From assembly GCA_003427395.1 (NCBI GenBank), contig BFEA01000054.1, positions 3,465,609 through 3,529,608 on the forward strand: DNA of 64,000 nucleotides. Direction: 5' to 3'. The position numbers and the translations under genes are program-made. This DNA comes from Chara braunii. Its lineage: Eukaryota > Streptophyta > Charophyceae > Charales > Characeae. The notes under the pieces are model-generated. The model saw nothing but the letters and a program-made list of their open reading frames with translations, ran no database searches and was not told the DNA's origin. Of this stretch, positions 1 through 12,899 are shown in pieces. Positions within the stretch are counted from its first letter, which is position 1, and the number at the start of each line of letters is the position of its first letter.

Positions 1-66
<66 letters not shown>

Positions 67-180
67 AGAAGAAGGAATGAGAAGAAAACAACGACGAAGA
101 AGAAGAAAAGGTGAGAAAGAAGAAGAAGGATGAAAAGAGGAGGGGAGGAAGGAGAAGAGGACGCAAAAGAAGAAAAAGAA
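1..180. repeat. Poly(A) run followed by purine-rich tract
   Basis: The window opens with about 60 consecutive A, then a stretch to about 180 made almost only of A and G (gaagaa-type). This could be the A-tail of a plus-strand retroelement lying mostly outside the window, but no coding remnant is visible to test that. Confidence 0.8.
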
Positions 181-2944
181 GTCTGCTTCCCCTCCCTGAA
201 CCCTTGCACCACCCCCCTACCCCAACCCCCCCTTGAAGCCACGAATCTCAACTAACCCTAAAAAAAAAAAAAAAAACCGGATTCAAACAGATCTCAACTA
301 GCGCAAAAATACCACTCCCCCAATTTTTTATTATTTTTTTTTACCATTTGTTTTATTCGCTGGAGTTACTCGAGCGACTGACCCAAACCTGCCCAGAGCA
401 AGTTGTACGACCGGATACCAGAACCGATGCAGGTCTGATAGCCCAGTAAAAAAAACAAAATACATTGTGTTATATTGTACAAATTTAAAAGAAATTATAA
501 TATTGAGGGGCAATAAATGCATGTACGTGTAAATAATGATGTAGTTGTTTTTTTTTTCTTGAAAGAGGAGAAACAACGATTCACCTCCATGGTAGATAAA
601 TATCGAATAATGAAAATGCGAAGGTGATGGAGTGTTGTTGGCTACACCTACGAGTCCTTGCATATACTAAAATAGTCCTAAAAATTGATAAAATACGATA
701 AGTTGCCCAATACATGTTAAAAGTAATGAACCTCAAACAACAAATATGGCTTACAAAAAGATTATACAAAAAAAATAAAGCTAAAATAATTGCAATGATT
801 GTGTTGCCAAGATAGTTATATTAGAAGTTATGAGTGAAATATTGTTATATTTATCTACTTACGATGACTTGAATTAAGAAAATTCACTTCTTTAGATAAG
901 CTATGCTAGAACTGTAATGGTATGGAGGAGGCAGCTAGGAAAACATTTCGTTGAGGCGATCGAGTTATAGGCTGAAAAAATCTCCCTATCTTTATTAAAA
1001 AAACTTTCAATATTTATACATTTTTTTTATAATATTTTTGTATAAAAAGGAACTCTCTACTGATGGATACGAGACTCTTGTTCCACATGTAGTTTCTAGT
1101 TTTTCAAACTAAAACATAAGAGTTGTTCTACTGTTGCTGTCTTCACTTACCTTGAAGAATGAAGCAGTGATAGCATCTCTTACTGTTGGTCCAAGTGCTT
1201 CTAGAATACGTACGAGTCCTTATCGCATTATCCATCTGATGTATATAAGAAATAAGGCATAGAGAACCCATATATCCTAAAAATTCGTTCATTGATCTTA
1301 CTTAAGTATTGCATAGTTGTCATTTTTTATGTTAGTTGTGTGAAAAGTTTGTTGCTTCCTTGTTATCTAATAAGTGTGTGTATAGTTTGCACTTATTTGT
1401 TGATAAACATACTTAAAAAAAAAGGTAAATATTTAAACAAAATGAGCTTTGGTCTTGCTTTCACAAGGGTCGTGATTAAAAATATCCTTGTATATGAAAT
1501 CATGCTACAAAGGGCAATTAGACAAGAAGACCCCATAGCCCTGTTGTCGCATGGCCAAAGTGAGTCGACCGCCCGAAATTTGAGGGACTGAGTTCTATAA
1601 TGGATACTTAAGGGTCTTTCAGGGTATTTTGTTTTTTAACATGCTACGAGAAATAAGGATGTTCAAGTTAATCCTTGGTTTTCCCTTGATTGCTCACCGA
1701 TACTAACCCGTAAATTTTGATAAATTGGGATGTCATTTTGACCGGTCTTGACATCGTCAATTTTTGCCTATTTCTCACTTGTTTCCATACGAGTTGACCA
1801 TTGAACGGAAATATGCACGAGTCTTCGCGCAACATTTTCTACTCCCACCAGTTGGTGAAAAATGGGACCTCGGATATATCTAATTTAATAATTAAAAAAT
1901 GATTATTCATTAATTTTACCTTTTTGTCTGAATGTAACCTTCATTGCTTTAACCTTCATTTTACTCGTAAGTTAGTCTTATTATAACCTTTAAAGATTAT
2001 CCATATTATATCTCTAAATTTATCTGCTTATGAGTTTGTGTGTGCCACATGGGGTTAGGTGAATTTATGGGTTGGTGTAGTGTACTGCACACGGACTATG
2101 AAGTTGACACTTTTACTAGGGTAACGACCACATGATTTATGCGACCGAGATACATTGGCTACGACCATAAGGCATGTAACACAGACTCTGGTTTGGACAA
2201 TTGGACCGGTGGCGCTGATTTCAAATTTGGTCATTGGTCTAGCGACATTAAATCTGATTGCTCAAGTGGTACAAATTCATCTAACAATGACGACACAAAC
2301 TCGAGTTATGGCAGTTGATCCCTGTGGTTACGATAAATGATCGGGTGACACTGATGTTGGTTACAACGATTGCTTTGGGTATGCACTCTTGCTGCTCCCG
2401 CAGTTCTCGTGACACATATTTGACTATGGACATTGAATGGTAGTGACCCACTGCACCACGGTTATGTAAGGGTCCATTTTCTACTGAAAACCCGATGAAG
2501 ATCTGTTTCCTTCACCTAGAGGAGTAATCTGGGCTTTTATTGCGTCCCTTGCTTCAATATCAGCACCGTGGGACCGACGCAGGCCCGAAGAGCCTCGGTA
2601 CCATCACTGATACTAACCTGTAGGACTGGTTTCGTTGGTGCTGATTGCGTCGGCATTCCCTTGAGGCCACGAAGGGAATATAGTGCAGACCAACATGATG
2701 ACTAGGACAATTCTCCAAGGTGTGTCTGGTGTACGCCGTGTAATGCTGGTGCTCGCTGGTGGTGTTGGGCATCCATGGATGAATTGATCACGCCTGTTCT
2801 TGGCGGAAGCTTCAGCCGTCTCTGAAAGCCCATACGGAAACGAGCAGTGAGTCCCATATTTATACTGACTCAGATATGAACTCAAACATAAAGCATGAGT
2901 TTTACGGAGACAAAATTTAATGAATTTCTTAGATTTGTAAAAAT
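181..2944. other. Unassigned AT-rich non-coding stretch
   Basis: I recognise no gene or element here. The open frames are short, overlap on both strands and have no recognisable motif. A-runs and T-runs are common. It may be old, decayed repeat DNA. Confidence 0.5.
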
Positions 2945-2949
2945 TTCAA

Positions 2950-3375
2950 TAGTGCTTCCCGTAGAGAAAGTAACTTTCCAAAATTTATGCAAACCTGAGT
3001 TGAAAATCTAAAAATAACTTTGACTTCCTAAAGTCAAATTTTGTCTAACTCCCTGAATTAACAAAAAATTGGGCAACATTCCCTTTAGAAAAGTAGGCTT
3101 TCCAGATTTTTACTAAGCCATATTAAATTTAGTCCAGCTGAACTTTGAAAACTCACAATTTGACCGACTCCTTTGTTTCGCAAAAATTTTGGCAGCGCTT
3201 CCCATAGAGAAAGTAGCTTACCAAGATTTATATAAGACCAAGTATAACAAAAGATCCCAAAAAATGCGAGAATTGACCTAAGTCAAAAAAAGTTCGCTAA
3301 GAAAATGCAGAAATTCAAACTAACTCCTACAGGTCTAGCACGTGGTGAGGATCCCTAAAGAAACTACCTATCAAA
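2950..3375. repeat. Four divergent tandem units of about 120-150 bp
   Basis: A motif of the form TTCCC-TAGARAAAGTA-CTTWCCA recurs at about 2956, 3079, 3199 and 3351, so the spacing is 123, 120 and 152 bp. Sequence between the motifs is also partly alike (CAAAAATT ahead of the motif, AAGTCAAA-type blocks behind it). The units are strongly diverged, which suggests an old tandem array. No coding frame runs through it. Confidence 0.6.
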
Positions 3376-3529
3376 CTGAAACTCAGACTAAGTAGTAATC
3401 TCACTTAGCCACATGCAAGGCCAAACCACAATGGTAAGTACTCTTACCAGCCCAAAGTTAACCTTGTTAAACAATAGTTCGTAGTCTTTCAATGATTTGT
3501 CCCTTATACCCGGCTTACATAAGGCGTAA

Positions 3530-4190
3530 GGCTAGACCATCCAGTCTTATGGAAACCTGCCCAGCTCAGCCATTGAGTATACACAAACACAAGGCACCAC
3601 AACTTTTCTCTTCTTTGGGCATATGACTAGGATGTCCAACCTAGTCGCCTTGAACTGTTTAAAGTATCCAAGTTATATATAATTGTCTGCACTTAGTTTT
3701 TTAAGGTAGCATATGACTGAACCGATCATCTTAGATCAAGGTGCGGCCTGCCCCTTAATTCATACTCTTGTCAGTTGGTGGTAAGTTATAGTCAGACTAT
3801 TCAATTTTATGGAAATATGTCTGACTAGCCTGTTTATAAGTACGATAATATAAGATATAGACAAATTTACCCTTCTGATTCCAGCATGTGCGTGACTCAA
3901 GACCATACCTCCCAATCTTATGGGAATCTGTCTAGTCCTTCGCCTAATCCTCCCACAAAATAAACAAGAAGAAACTAATAAACATCAGAACCCAAATGAA
4001 GCAAGACAACCAAGCTATCCAATTTTATGGAAGCCTGCTTGGTCCCCAAAAAAGTCAATCACAAGCAGTCCTCACAAGTCAAAGCAACCAGACCACCCAA
4101 TTTTATGGGAACCTGTCTGGTCCTTCAGGCAATCGAAAATAAACATAGCACTGGACCCTCCAATCTTACGGAGACTCTCCCAGCCTTTGG
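3530..4190. repeat. Six hairpin repeats with conserved loop and covarying stems
   Basis: A core like CCAATTTTATGGGAACCTG recurs six times: 3530-3571, 3789-3827, 3894-3937, 4009-4043, 4087-4121 and 4151-4183. Each core is flanked by an inverted repeat whose sequence differs between copies while pairing is kept: AGTCAGAC/GTCTGACT (3790-3797 with 3819-3826), ACCAAGC/GCTTGGT (4009-4015 with 4037-4043), ACCAGAC/GTCTGGT (4087-4093 with 4115-4121). The third copy pairs with a 2-nt bulge; the first and last are weaker. An inner stem (TCCCA/TGGGA, CCCA/TGGG, CTCC/GGAG) also covaries. A separate 7-bp hairpin, GACTAGG/CCTAGTC, sits at 3625-3646. I do not recognise the family. It could be a structured RNA array, or binding-site or hairpin repeats of a decayed transposon. 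Confidence 0.75.
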
Positions 4191-4847
4191 TCGACCCAGT
4201 CAAACACAAACAATACAACCTTCCTCTCACCTTTCCCCCACATGCAATCCCTTTCCACAATCTGCTTTCAGTCAACACAACAAAGTTGAAATTTAACTTG
4301 CACAATCATTCCTTTTGTTAAGTCTGGCTTGTGTCCTGAAAGTCAAACTTAAAATCAAAATAGGGATGCATGCAGTGTACTTAGTCAAACTATAGCAAGA
4401 AGTACAAATAGGTGTTATAATTGGGTTTATAGAAGGATGGTGAAACTTCACCTCTCAGTTTCCTGCCTCCATAACTCCTTTTGAGTTCCGACCACAACTC
4501 CTGCAACCGGTGGGCAGATTCCCCATATAGTCTTCATGAGGTCCTACGGGTTGCAATCCCGCCTGCCGCCTTCCTCTCTGAACAGGATTAGACTGAGATT
4601 AAGAAAGGTAGAATGAGGGGTTTCAGACTCTCGAGATACAGGAGGGGGACAAACTCAACTCTCAGGAGAGGACCTTGAAACCTTGATGCGCTTGAGCACC
4701 CCTCAATGGCGGTCAGAGTCCGCAACGGCTTGGTTAAACTGAAATAAAACATCGACCGTAGACTCCCTGACAACTCTCCCACCCGCAGCAAAGTCCCTCC
4801 TTCAACAAGCTCAGTCCCAAGTCTGTTCACTATGCAAGAGCTTTTAA
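4191..4847. other. Unassigned non-coding stretch
   Basis: I see no gene, tail, terminal repeat or RNA gene here. A few short open frames exist but carry no recognisable motif. Confidence 0.5.
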
Positions 4848-5013
4848 CCTCACGACTCATCTGTTGCTGCATAGGCTGATGTAACGAGGGGCGTGCCGAC
4901 TTGTTGACAGTCGTGCAATCTCTGCAGCCTCACGACTCTTCTGTTGCTGCACAGGCTGGTGTAACGACTCGGAGGGGCGTGCCGACCAGTTGACAGCCCT
5001 GCAATCTCTGCAG
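4848..5013. repeat. Tandem duplication of about 80 bp (two copies)
   Basis: Copy one starts at CCTCACGACTCATCTGTTGC (4848) and copy two at CCTCACGACTCTTCTGTTGC (4928). Both run through GCTGCAYAGGCTG, GAGGGGCGTGCCGAC and GCAATCTCTGCAG. The copies differ by several substitutions and a 5-6-bp indel, so the duplication is not brand new. Confidence 0.85.
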
Positions 5014-8000
5014 TTGTCTTCAGACCCGTATCTTGTCTTCTACTACTCCATTTGATAGGGCGAGCAACACATCACCCTCTTTCAGAGCTACTACGCCTTT
5101 CCTCAGATCAGACTGCCGCTACGTAATCTTAGAAAGGCAGCGTTTGAATAGTGGATACCCCCCCCCCCCCGTGCTCTATTCAACTGACAATCAACAATGA
5201 CTAACATTCAATGCAGTGTGCTCCATTGTCATGCACATCAATTAGGGGCACCGCAATAGCACATAGAAGCAGGGTGCAGTGAGGCACAAAAACACTTGGT
5301 AATGCACAACGCAAAACCGAGTTATACATGTAGCAAGAATCTCATACGAGCACTACAATGCGCAACTACAGGCTCAAAAACACCGCGTGTATAGCAACTG
5401 CATACGCACTGCGTGCTCAGTAATGTGCACAGTGAACCACAATGGGATGTGCCAATCACTCATGCACAACAAGGTGTATGGCAACCACAACAACCCCTCT
5501 GTGCTCAACAAAGTGTACCGGAAGCGCAACAAGACCAACACCTTGATTCAACAACAAAAACACAGTAGATGTTGCCCGAGGCTCGCAGTTTTCTTGTAGC
5601 TCCTCCGTTCAATGGGCTGGGCAACACATCCGCCAGCACGTAAGTCCTCTGGCCCTACTGCAGACTTCCTGCTCCTTTGCTTTAATGAGTTGGGCAATTC
5701 CCCGACCGTCGGGTACGCCTCCAAGTCTCATGGTTAGCCTCACGTTCATAGATAGGATGAACAATTTTGAAACCTCCCTTTTGTTATAAACAGGGAGATA
5801 CATCGACCCCCCTCCGCACTCCTTCTCTGTTTTCCTCTTCACCCCTCTTATTCCGAACGGCCACTCCGCCCGTTTCCTATTCATGTACCATGTAGCCCCA
5901 AGTCATCTGAATGCACCTGGCCATCAACACAACCGAGTGTTAATCGAAATCAGCGAAGACTATTCCATCAAAGATGACGACCTCGACTGCTACGAAGCAA
6001 GACCACAGTAGACGACATAACGCTTATGAGAGAGGAAGACCGCCATGACCAAGAGCATAACCCTACTAGAAGGGGCGACCTTGATGGAGCAGAGCATCCC
6101 CACGATGAACCAAGCACTGATTACAAGCAGCACGATGGCTATCCACAACAAACCTGTAGACTCTTAGGCGCACAACAACGTTTCCCAACTACAACACCTT
6201 GATAAGCAGGTCGCCCACAGGCGTGATGGTGAAGGCTGCGGCGGTTTCTTCAATAAGCACGAACTCATTGTTGGTGAGGGTGACCAGCAACAATCTAGGC
6301 AGCGGCGACCCACACCGCCGCACCGCGACCCCGATGCCAGCAGTTGCTATAACGATCACGGGCATAAGTCGTTGGACCACGCTTCACTACTCACCAAATG
6401 TGCGAAAAACGAGAATGAATCTTCCGCTATAACGCGGAAAGATACATACTTCTCGTAACTTATTTTCTCCCGCGCAACCCTCCACCATTGTAGCGCCCCA
6501 TCTGTTACTCACGAGCGAACGGACGTCACCATCACACTCGCAATGCCCCAAAACCCCTGTTTAGAGCTTTATTTCAACAAAATCGGTAAAAAAATGACCG
6601 AGATATACTAATTTTCGCTCCTTGCCATATCTGTTTCCGCCATCTCCCGCGCACGGCCTTCCTTACTAACCTCTCTCTATACCTGCTTTTTGCTAAAACC
6701 AACTCTGAATTCGCATTCGCCCGTCCCAAAAACCTACGTCTAGAAACGGGCGGGATATGCATCTTTCATCTCCACCATAGCTCACCTCTCGTCCCGCTCC
6801 GCATTTCCCTTCTGAGCGTGCATGTTCCTCCTTTCTGTTGCCTCGATTGGTTGCCTCCTTGCTACATTTGGCTTGTTCTCACGGTAGTCGCAAAACTCCG
6901 CGCTACCCAGTCACCACAACGGGCGCGGAATGATACAGACCTCATGATGGTAGTCATGAGAGTCGAAAATCTGCTAAAGAGTCTGTAATGAATCTCCTCC
7001 GAGTCGACCTGCCCGACAGCGCATGCGGTCCATGCTCGGCTGTTCGGGTCAGCCCGACGCTACGGTGATCAGGAGGACGAGCCCTGCTGTGAAGCTTGCT
7101 AACTTCAACCTAGGAGGAGCGGGTCCCGGTGTAGGCCCTGAGGTAGTAGCAGGTACTCTAAAGAAACCTCAAGCATTGAAGTGGGGGCGGTTCCATGGGA
7201 ACAACCGCTGCTGCCAGTACCATTGGGGGCCTCCCGACAGTGCCCTGGGCCACCCCTGCCCAGGCGCAGTCCTATCTGCCGGGCCCCAATGAGCACGACC
7301 GTACTCAAACCTCTCACGATAGATGGCGGGCGGCGGACTGCACCCACATTGAGCTCCGCCACCCTGATCTCTTCCTCCTTGTAGGCTATTTACCCACCGG
7401 CTCGCATGTAGGTTGAACTCCTTGGTCCGAGTTTCAAGACGGGCGGGTAGAAGAATTTGTCCAGTACCCTAAACACGTAGGAACCCAAGCGAGCCTGCCG
7501 AAAGAGGCACGTGGTGCAATGACAAAGATGATGGCGATCTCAGTTGTTCCGAGACTGAGGCTACCGCCTCCAACATTATAGGGTTTAGTTGTCATTATCA
7601 CATGTCAAGGATCGTGTAGTGGACCTCTGGTTGGCCTGTGAGACCAGCCCCTTGGCCTGTTCTCACAGGCCTGTGTTGTATTTGGGGCAGTCCAGTCCAG
7701 GCCGGTACCTCTGTCGGTACCAGCCAGTCCAGTCCAGTTCCGTAAGTCCGCTGGGGTATACCCCAGTTGTTGTCTGTTTTCAGATTCATTCTGCATTCGC
7801 ACAGTTTGGAGTATGTGAGTTGGAGTCTGGCGTGGGAGTTGCGCTGTGCCATCTCGCTCCCCTTCTTCTTCCATCTCCATCTCTGTCCCAGGCGGAGCAC
7901 CACACCTGGTGGGTCCGCCACATACAATGACTCTGAGGCCGGGAAATCCTCAACAAACAACCTGGTAGTAGCTCACTCCCTGAGAAACCAGGCCCAACTA

Positions 8001-9056
8001 GTGGACAAGTCTAAGGATCTGTGTCCTTCTGTGATGTCCGGTGAACCGCTCGAGCTCTCAGCTCTTCAAAAGCGAAGAAGGGTTCAAGGGGAAAAAGAGG
8101 GTGGGGGGAGGGGGAGGAAAAAGAAGCAGACAAGAACAAGAACAATCCATCATATCTAGAACTACTTACACGAGGTCTAACCCGACCCCAAAAAAAGAGA
8201 TTGGCCTCCTTCCACTTTCCTGCAATCCTGCATGTAATTTGCCTGCCTCCTGTGGCAAAAGAACCGAGTGCCCAGGTTCCTAGTCTTGATCTATACCTAA
8301 CCATGAGCAGAATTCCAACGACCCATTGTCTCTCACTGACACAATCCAATTCGAGATTTTTCCTTGACACCAAGTTCTAGCAAACCACCTGAAACCTCTT
8401 CCGAATTTTTTTCCTTCCCTGTTCTTCCTGTTCCAATCTGCTTTGATGTATTGTCTTACCCTGGACCGAATCCTGGATTCGATCTCTGTGTCCGAGGAGC
8501 CCTTGCCCTGGAAGTAGGCCTTGTTCCTTCACTCCCAAATCACCGAGCAAATGATTGCTCTGCAGGCTTGTGCCACATATCCACATCCTTCTATATCTAA
8601 CATCCCCGTTGGGATTATCCCCATTAAAGCCCAAATCCTGCGGGAAGCTGGGCAGTCTCACCATAAATGAAAAGTCGATTCAAACGGCCAAACACATCTG
8701 CTGCAGGATAGCCGGAGTGTCATCCCTTTACCGAGCCAAACCGTGGAGAGGGACACCAATAATGATAGCAACCAAAGGATTCCTGCATGCTTTTGTGAAG
8801 GCAACAGCTTCAACTGCAGCCATAGTCTCTTAAAGCTTGTCGCTACCGTGTCTCTGGGCACATCTATCATTCCAGTCCAGCGATCAACTGCTACTGCAAC
8901 TGGGAGTCTACTTGGCAAACGTATCTGTGTGATTGCCCGTCCAAACATGGACTGAAACACACAGCTGATTTCTGAGTTTTGCTCATAGACTGAATGCCTT
9001 GCGGAGTTTCCCGCCTGCTACTAAGTCTGTGTATGCACGCTTGCTGGACTGCATGT
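5014..9056. other. Unassigned non-coding stretch
   Basis: I recognise no gene or mobile element with confidence. A 13-C run lies at 5158-5170. A short palindromic block built on GGTACC and CAGTCCAG repeats lies at about 7690-7742. Overlapping frames of 110-130 codons occur on both strands near 7.6-8.7 kb but have low-complexity composition and no motif. Decayed LTR-retroelement sequence is possible; I found no convincing paired LTR or primer-binding site. Confidence 0.45.
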
Positions 9057-9182
9057 CTGTCTGAGTGCTGGTTGGCTTGAGTGTGTGTGTGGCCATGCCT
9101 GTCTGAGTGTTGATTGGCTTGTGTGTGTGTGTGACCGTGCCTGTCTGAGTGCTGGTTGGCATGAGTGTGTGTGTGCCTCGTC
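9057..9182. repeat. 42-bp minisatellite, three copies
   Basis: Units begin with CTGTCTGAGTG at 9057, 9099 and 9141, an exact 42-bp period. Each carries TTGGC followed by a GTGTGTGTGT run. The copies differ at a few positions. Confidence 0.9.
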
Positions 9183-10129
9183 AGGGCACTTGCTCGTTCG
9201 TTGGGCCCTCAGGGCCGGTACTTACCTGTGGCCGTGACATTGAGGGGTTGCAGCGGGGAAAAGCACTCAAGTAGCGGGTAGGCCGGTACCGCACCTGGAA
9301 GGGGTAGATGTGCAGATACCGAAGGCCGAGCAGAAGAAGAAAAAAGTGGCGTTTTTAGAGGCCCAGTAGTGTAGGCTAGGTCTAGGCGGATACTCGTCTG
9401 AGTCTAGGGCCTGTACGGGCAATATCAGAGTCTACAACGATGTTTCCCTCCAAAAACGAGGAGGTACCGGTTGCTTGGGAGGCCAAGCGGCCTGGAAGCC
9501 ACCGCCCAAGAGGCAAAGCAGGCCGCTATATCTTCGGACGGGGCGAAGAGTCCGACCTCTTTTTCAGTGTGTAAGTTTGGCGACACACTGGTGGAGCGCT
9601 GGCTGGAGCAGCGCTATGTTGGAGCAGCGCTGCTGGGGAGGAAGGAGAAGGACACAGGGGAGGAAGAAGGAAGGAAGGGGGAGGCGCACCAGGGGTACTT
9701 ACCTGCCTATGGTGACCGCCATCTTCACCACCTTGGTGGGTGCTGCAGCAGGGAGTCCCCAGCTGGGGAGAGATACACCAAGAAGCTTCGAGGCAGGGCC
9801 AGGCATGGCGGCCTGAGCTATGGTGGACCTCAAGTGATACCTGCAGTAGAAGAGGAACTCTGACATTGATTCTGGATCGGTCATTCAACATTGTATTATT
9901 ATTTCTTGTATGAATAAGAGAAGGGGGAGATAAGGAGGAGGAGATTGTTGGGCGAAGAAGAAGAACCTTATCATATGTTTTTGCTGGTGTACATCATCTT
10001 TTTCTTCTTTCTTACTTCTTCTTCTTCTTCTAATGCTCTCTCTCCTCTCAAGTTCATTCATTTCTTTCTGCAATTGGATGGCATTGTACTTCCCGATGGA
10101 TGTGTATCTCGAAATTGGCCAGGGTCATA
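9183..10129. other. Unassigned stretch with TTC microsatellite
   Basis: An open frame at 9471-9863 (plus, 130 codons) has no recognisable motif, and its opposite strand is equally open, so I do not call it a gene. A CTT/TTC microsatellite lies at about 10,001-10,030, close to where LINE-1 homology stops. Confidence 0.45.
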
Positions 10130-12899
10130 ACATCTGTGTAGTTTCATCCATGTGGTTCATGAGTAGAGTGTCCCCGTCTTTACCCAGTCCCCTCCAACCC
10201 CATGCTGAGGTGTCTAGTTTCCTTTCCACTAACAGCTGATCGCAGGGAAAAATCCCTGAATACTGGTACTTTTCCTCCCGCCCAACTTCTACACGAATCT
10301 GCTGCAGCTTAGCTCCTAATGGGGGTTGACACTCCTCTTCTTCCGACTGCCTCAGTTAAAAAGAGTGTGTTTTCCTGTTCCATTTTTCGAAATTTCTTTG
10401 TCAGCTCGTGTCGTAGGAGGTTAGTCTCCAATAGGGCGTGGTGGTGGTATCTGGTTGTTTGTCAATATACCATGTACCTGGCGGATCAAGTCCTTCCGGA
10501 GAAAGAATGAACTTTCACGTGTTTAGGATCATCGTTACGGAGAAAGAAGCCCCCTTAACTTCTGCTGCATAGTGGACACTGAGCACCACTAACCCTGGAT
10601 TCTTTTCCAGATGTCTCCGATTTTGATCACCCCTTTTTTGATCCAACTGTCCCCGAAAGATCCCACCTCTTTATTAGCCCTGAAACGGAGTCCGTCCGGG
10701 CTGACAATGAATAGGTTGTCAAACAGGGGCTGGTTCAAAACCTCCTGTTTTTGTGACCGGTTCCACCCATGTGTTGGGCTTCGCCCGCCTCCAAGCTCTA
10801 ACTATGCCAGCCCAGAAGTCGGAATGAATCCTGCGACATAGGTATGAATCTAGCTGCAGGCAGAGCCACACATCCTCTTTGCGTTCCAACCCCCATTCCA
10901 CCCCGAATATGTGTTCTCCCATCAACACCCAATGTTCTGAACCTTCACTGTTGGTGGCTCTGATTATCCAGCTGGATAACGTCATGGTGTTATGCTTGGA
11001 AGGGTCATTTAATCCCAAGCCTCCTTCTTCCCTTGGCTGCGTGACCAGTTCCCATGCTACTTAGAAATGAAGCCTTCATCCCCCTCTGACTTCGGTTTCC
11101 ACAGGAATCTTGTGGACATTCTCCGAACCAACTTCAAAAATGACTGGCTTAGCTCCCTAACCCTGCCTACATACCACAAAAGTGAGAATAAGGATTCATT
11201 GATAATCAATGCCCGACCAAAGATGGAGAGGTATGGGGCCGAACCCTAAGATTTCAATCTGACTATCACTTTGTTCTGCAAAGTTTCCTCTTGCACACCT
11301 TCGCAGGCATCCAAGGCGACCACCACCCCCAAAAATATTTCAGCTTCTCCTTTCTCTATTCTTTTCATTCCCCAATCCACAGCAAGGGACATATCCTATG
11401 GTAAAAAATAAACTGATTTTTTTCCAGTTGACGACAATTTCAGAGAACAGGCAATATTCATCGAGCAGGGATTTCAGGGGCCCCAAGGCGCTTTATGAGT
11501 TCTCACAGATGGCGAAGAGATCGTCTGCAAGGGTTTTTGCCTTCCTTGCCTAATGCGAACCCTCTGATCTCTGGGCGATGACGAATGTTACACATTATGA
11601 CTTCTAGTTGCAGTACAAAGACTAAAGGTGGCTGCGGACACCCTTGCCTCAACGATCGAGTAAGGTGGAAGGGCTCGGACATAAAGCCATTGACCATAAC
11701 TGTTGTCGTGGAGTGGGTATATAGGATCACTATCCACCTACAAAAACAGTCTTCAAACCCCATCTTTAGAAGGGTGGTCAAAACAAAACTCCAATTTACC
11801 TTGTTTTAGGCCTTCTCTAAGTCCAAAAAAAGAACTTAGAGCGGACGGTCCTCCTTCTCAACTATCTCTAAGGTCTCAATTGTCGTAACTATGTTGTCAA
11901 ATATTGACCGACCATTTACAAAAGTTGCCTGATCTGTTCCTACTAGATCCGACAAATATTTTGCAAGTCTCTCTCTAAACTCTTTGCTAGGATCTTACAG
12001 GATCTTACACGACACATTTAGTCTTGAAATCGGCCTCCAGTTTCGGATCTCATCCCTTTCTCTTTTTTTGTACAACAAGGTAATCACTCCATGACACATA
12101 TTTTCCGAGAGTTTGCCTCCTGTCAACGTCTGATTGTAAATCTCCAACAGCACATCCCTAGTCTCCGATTTGAATAGGTCGTAGAACTTCACGGGCAAAC
12201 CGTCTGAGCCCGGGGCTTTGCCTCTGGCCATCGTTTTTATTGCTTGGTCGAACTCCACTTCGGTTCTCGGTCGGTCTAAGTCCAATCTACCCTGTTGTGG
12301 CAGTCTGACCCCCACCACTTCCCAAAGGTGTGTTAGTTGTTCCTGTCCCGACTCCACTTCACTGATGTTCCTGCGGGTGATTAGGATGTCATAAAAATAT
12401 TGCTCGACATAGAAGCACATTTCATACGAGGTTTTTGCTAGTGACGCTTTAGAGTCAAATGGATGCCTCAAAATCTTAATTTCTTTGTGGTAGAACCTAT
12501 GCAGCAGTCTCTGAAACGTCTGTTTATTCATTATGTCCCCTGCTTCAATTCCTTTCACTGTAAGTATTTCTCTCCATCTTTCTGATTTAGCTTATTGGAT
12601 CTCGTCTCATTTCTTCAGTCTTTTCGCCCTTTCTGTACCCCACCACTACGCATCTATGGATCGGGGGGGCAAAGCTACAATTGCAGCCTCTGCATCCTCT
12701 ACCGCCTTCTTGGCAGCGTTTTTTTCGTCATTATCTTGGAGGGCTAAGATTCGTAAGAAGAGACTGAGCATTTTTGATATGAAGAGAACACTTGTGTCCC
12801 ACCACTCCTGTTCCGTTGAATACCTGTGTTTTTTTTACTGCCATTTTCCCCACTGCTCTCTAACCCACTTAGCAACACCTGATTCACTGATAGTGGCTA
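10130..12899 (-). pseudogene. LINE-1 ORF2, linker, reverse transcriptase and post-RT region
   Basis: Frame 12558-11995 carries the linker ending in ARGKAPGSDGLPVKFYDLF and the RT entry VITLLYKKR, then IRNWRPIS-like sequence. Frame 11781-11503 carries LTRSLRQGCPQPPLVFVLQLE. The ADD catalytic box (ALADDLFAIC type) is still readable near 11,500 but in another frame. Frame 11018-10719 matches the post-RT segment of the better copies (MGEHIFGVEWGL then FWAGIVRAWRRAKP). Weaker similarity continues to about 10,130. The zf-RVT finger is absent. Multiple frameshifts make it a pseudogene. Confidence 0.75.

Noticed and set aside
240-275. Telomere-type repeat (CTAACCCTAAA)
   Set aside because: Only one unit followed by a plain A run; no array.
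3500-4200. CRISPR-like array
   Set aside because: Repeat spacing is irregular (64-260 bp), the repeats are diverged hairpins, and the context is eukaryotic.
9471-9863. Plus-strand 130-codon ORF
   Set aside because: The opposite strand is equally open, the composition is low complexity, and no domain is visible. It could be decayed retroelement sequence, but nothing supports a product.
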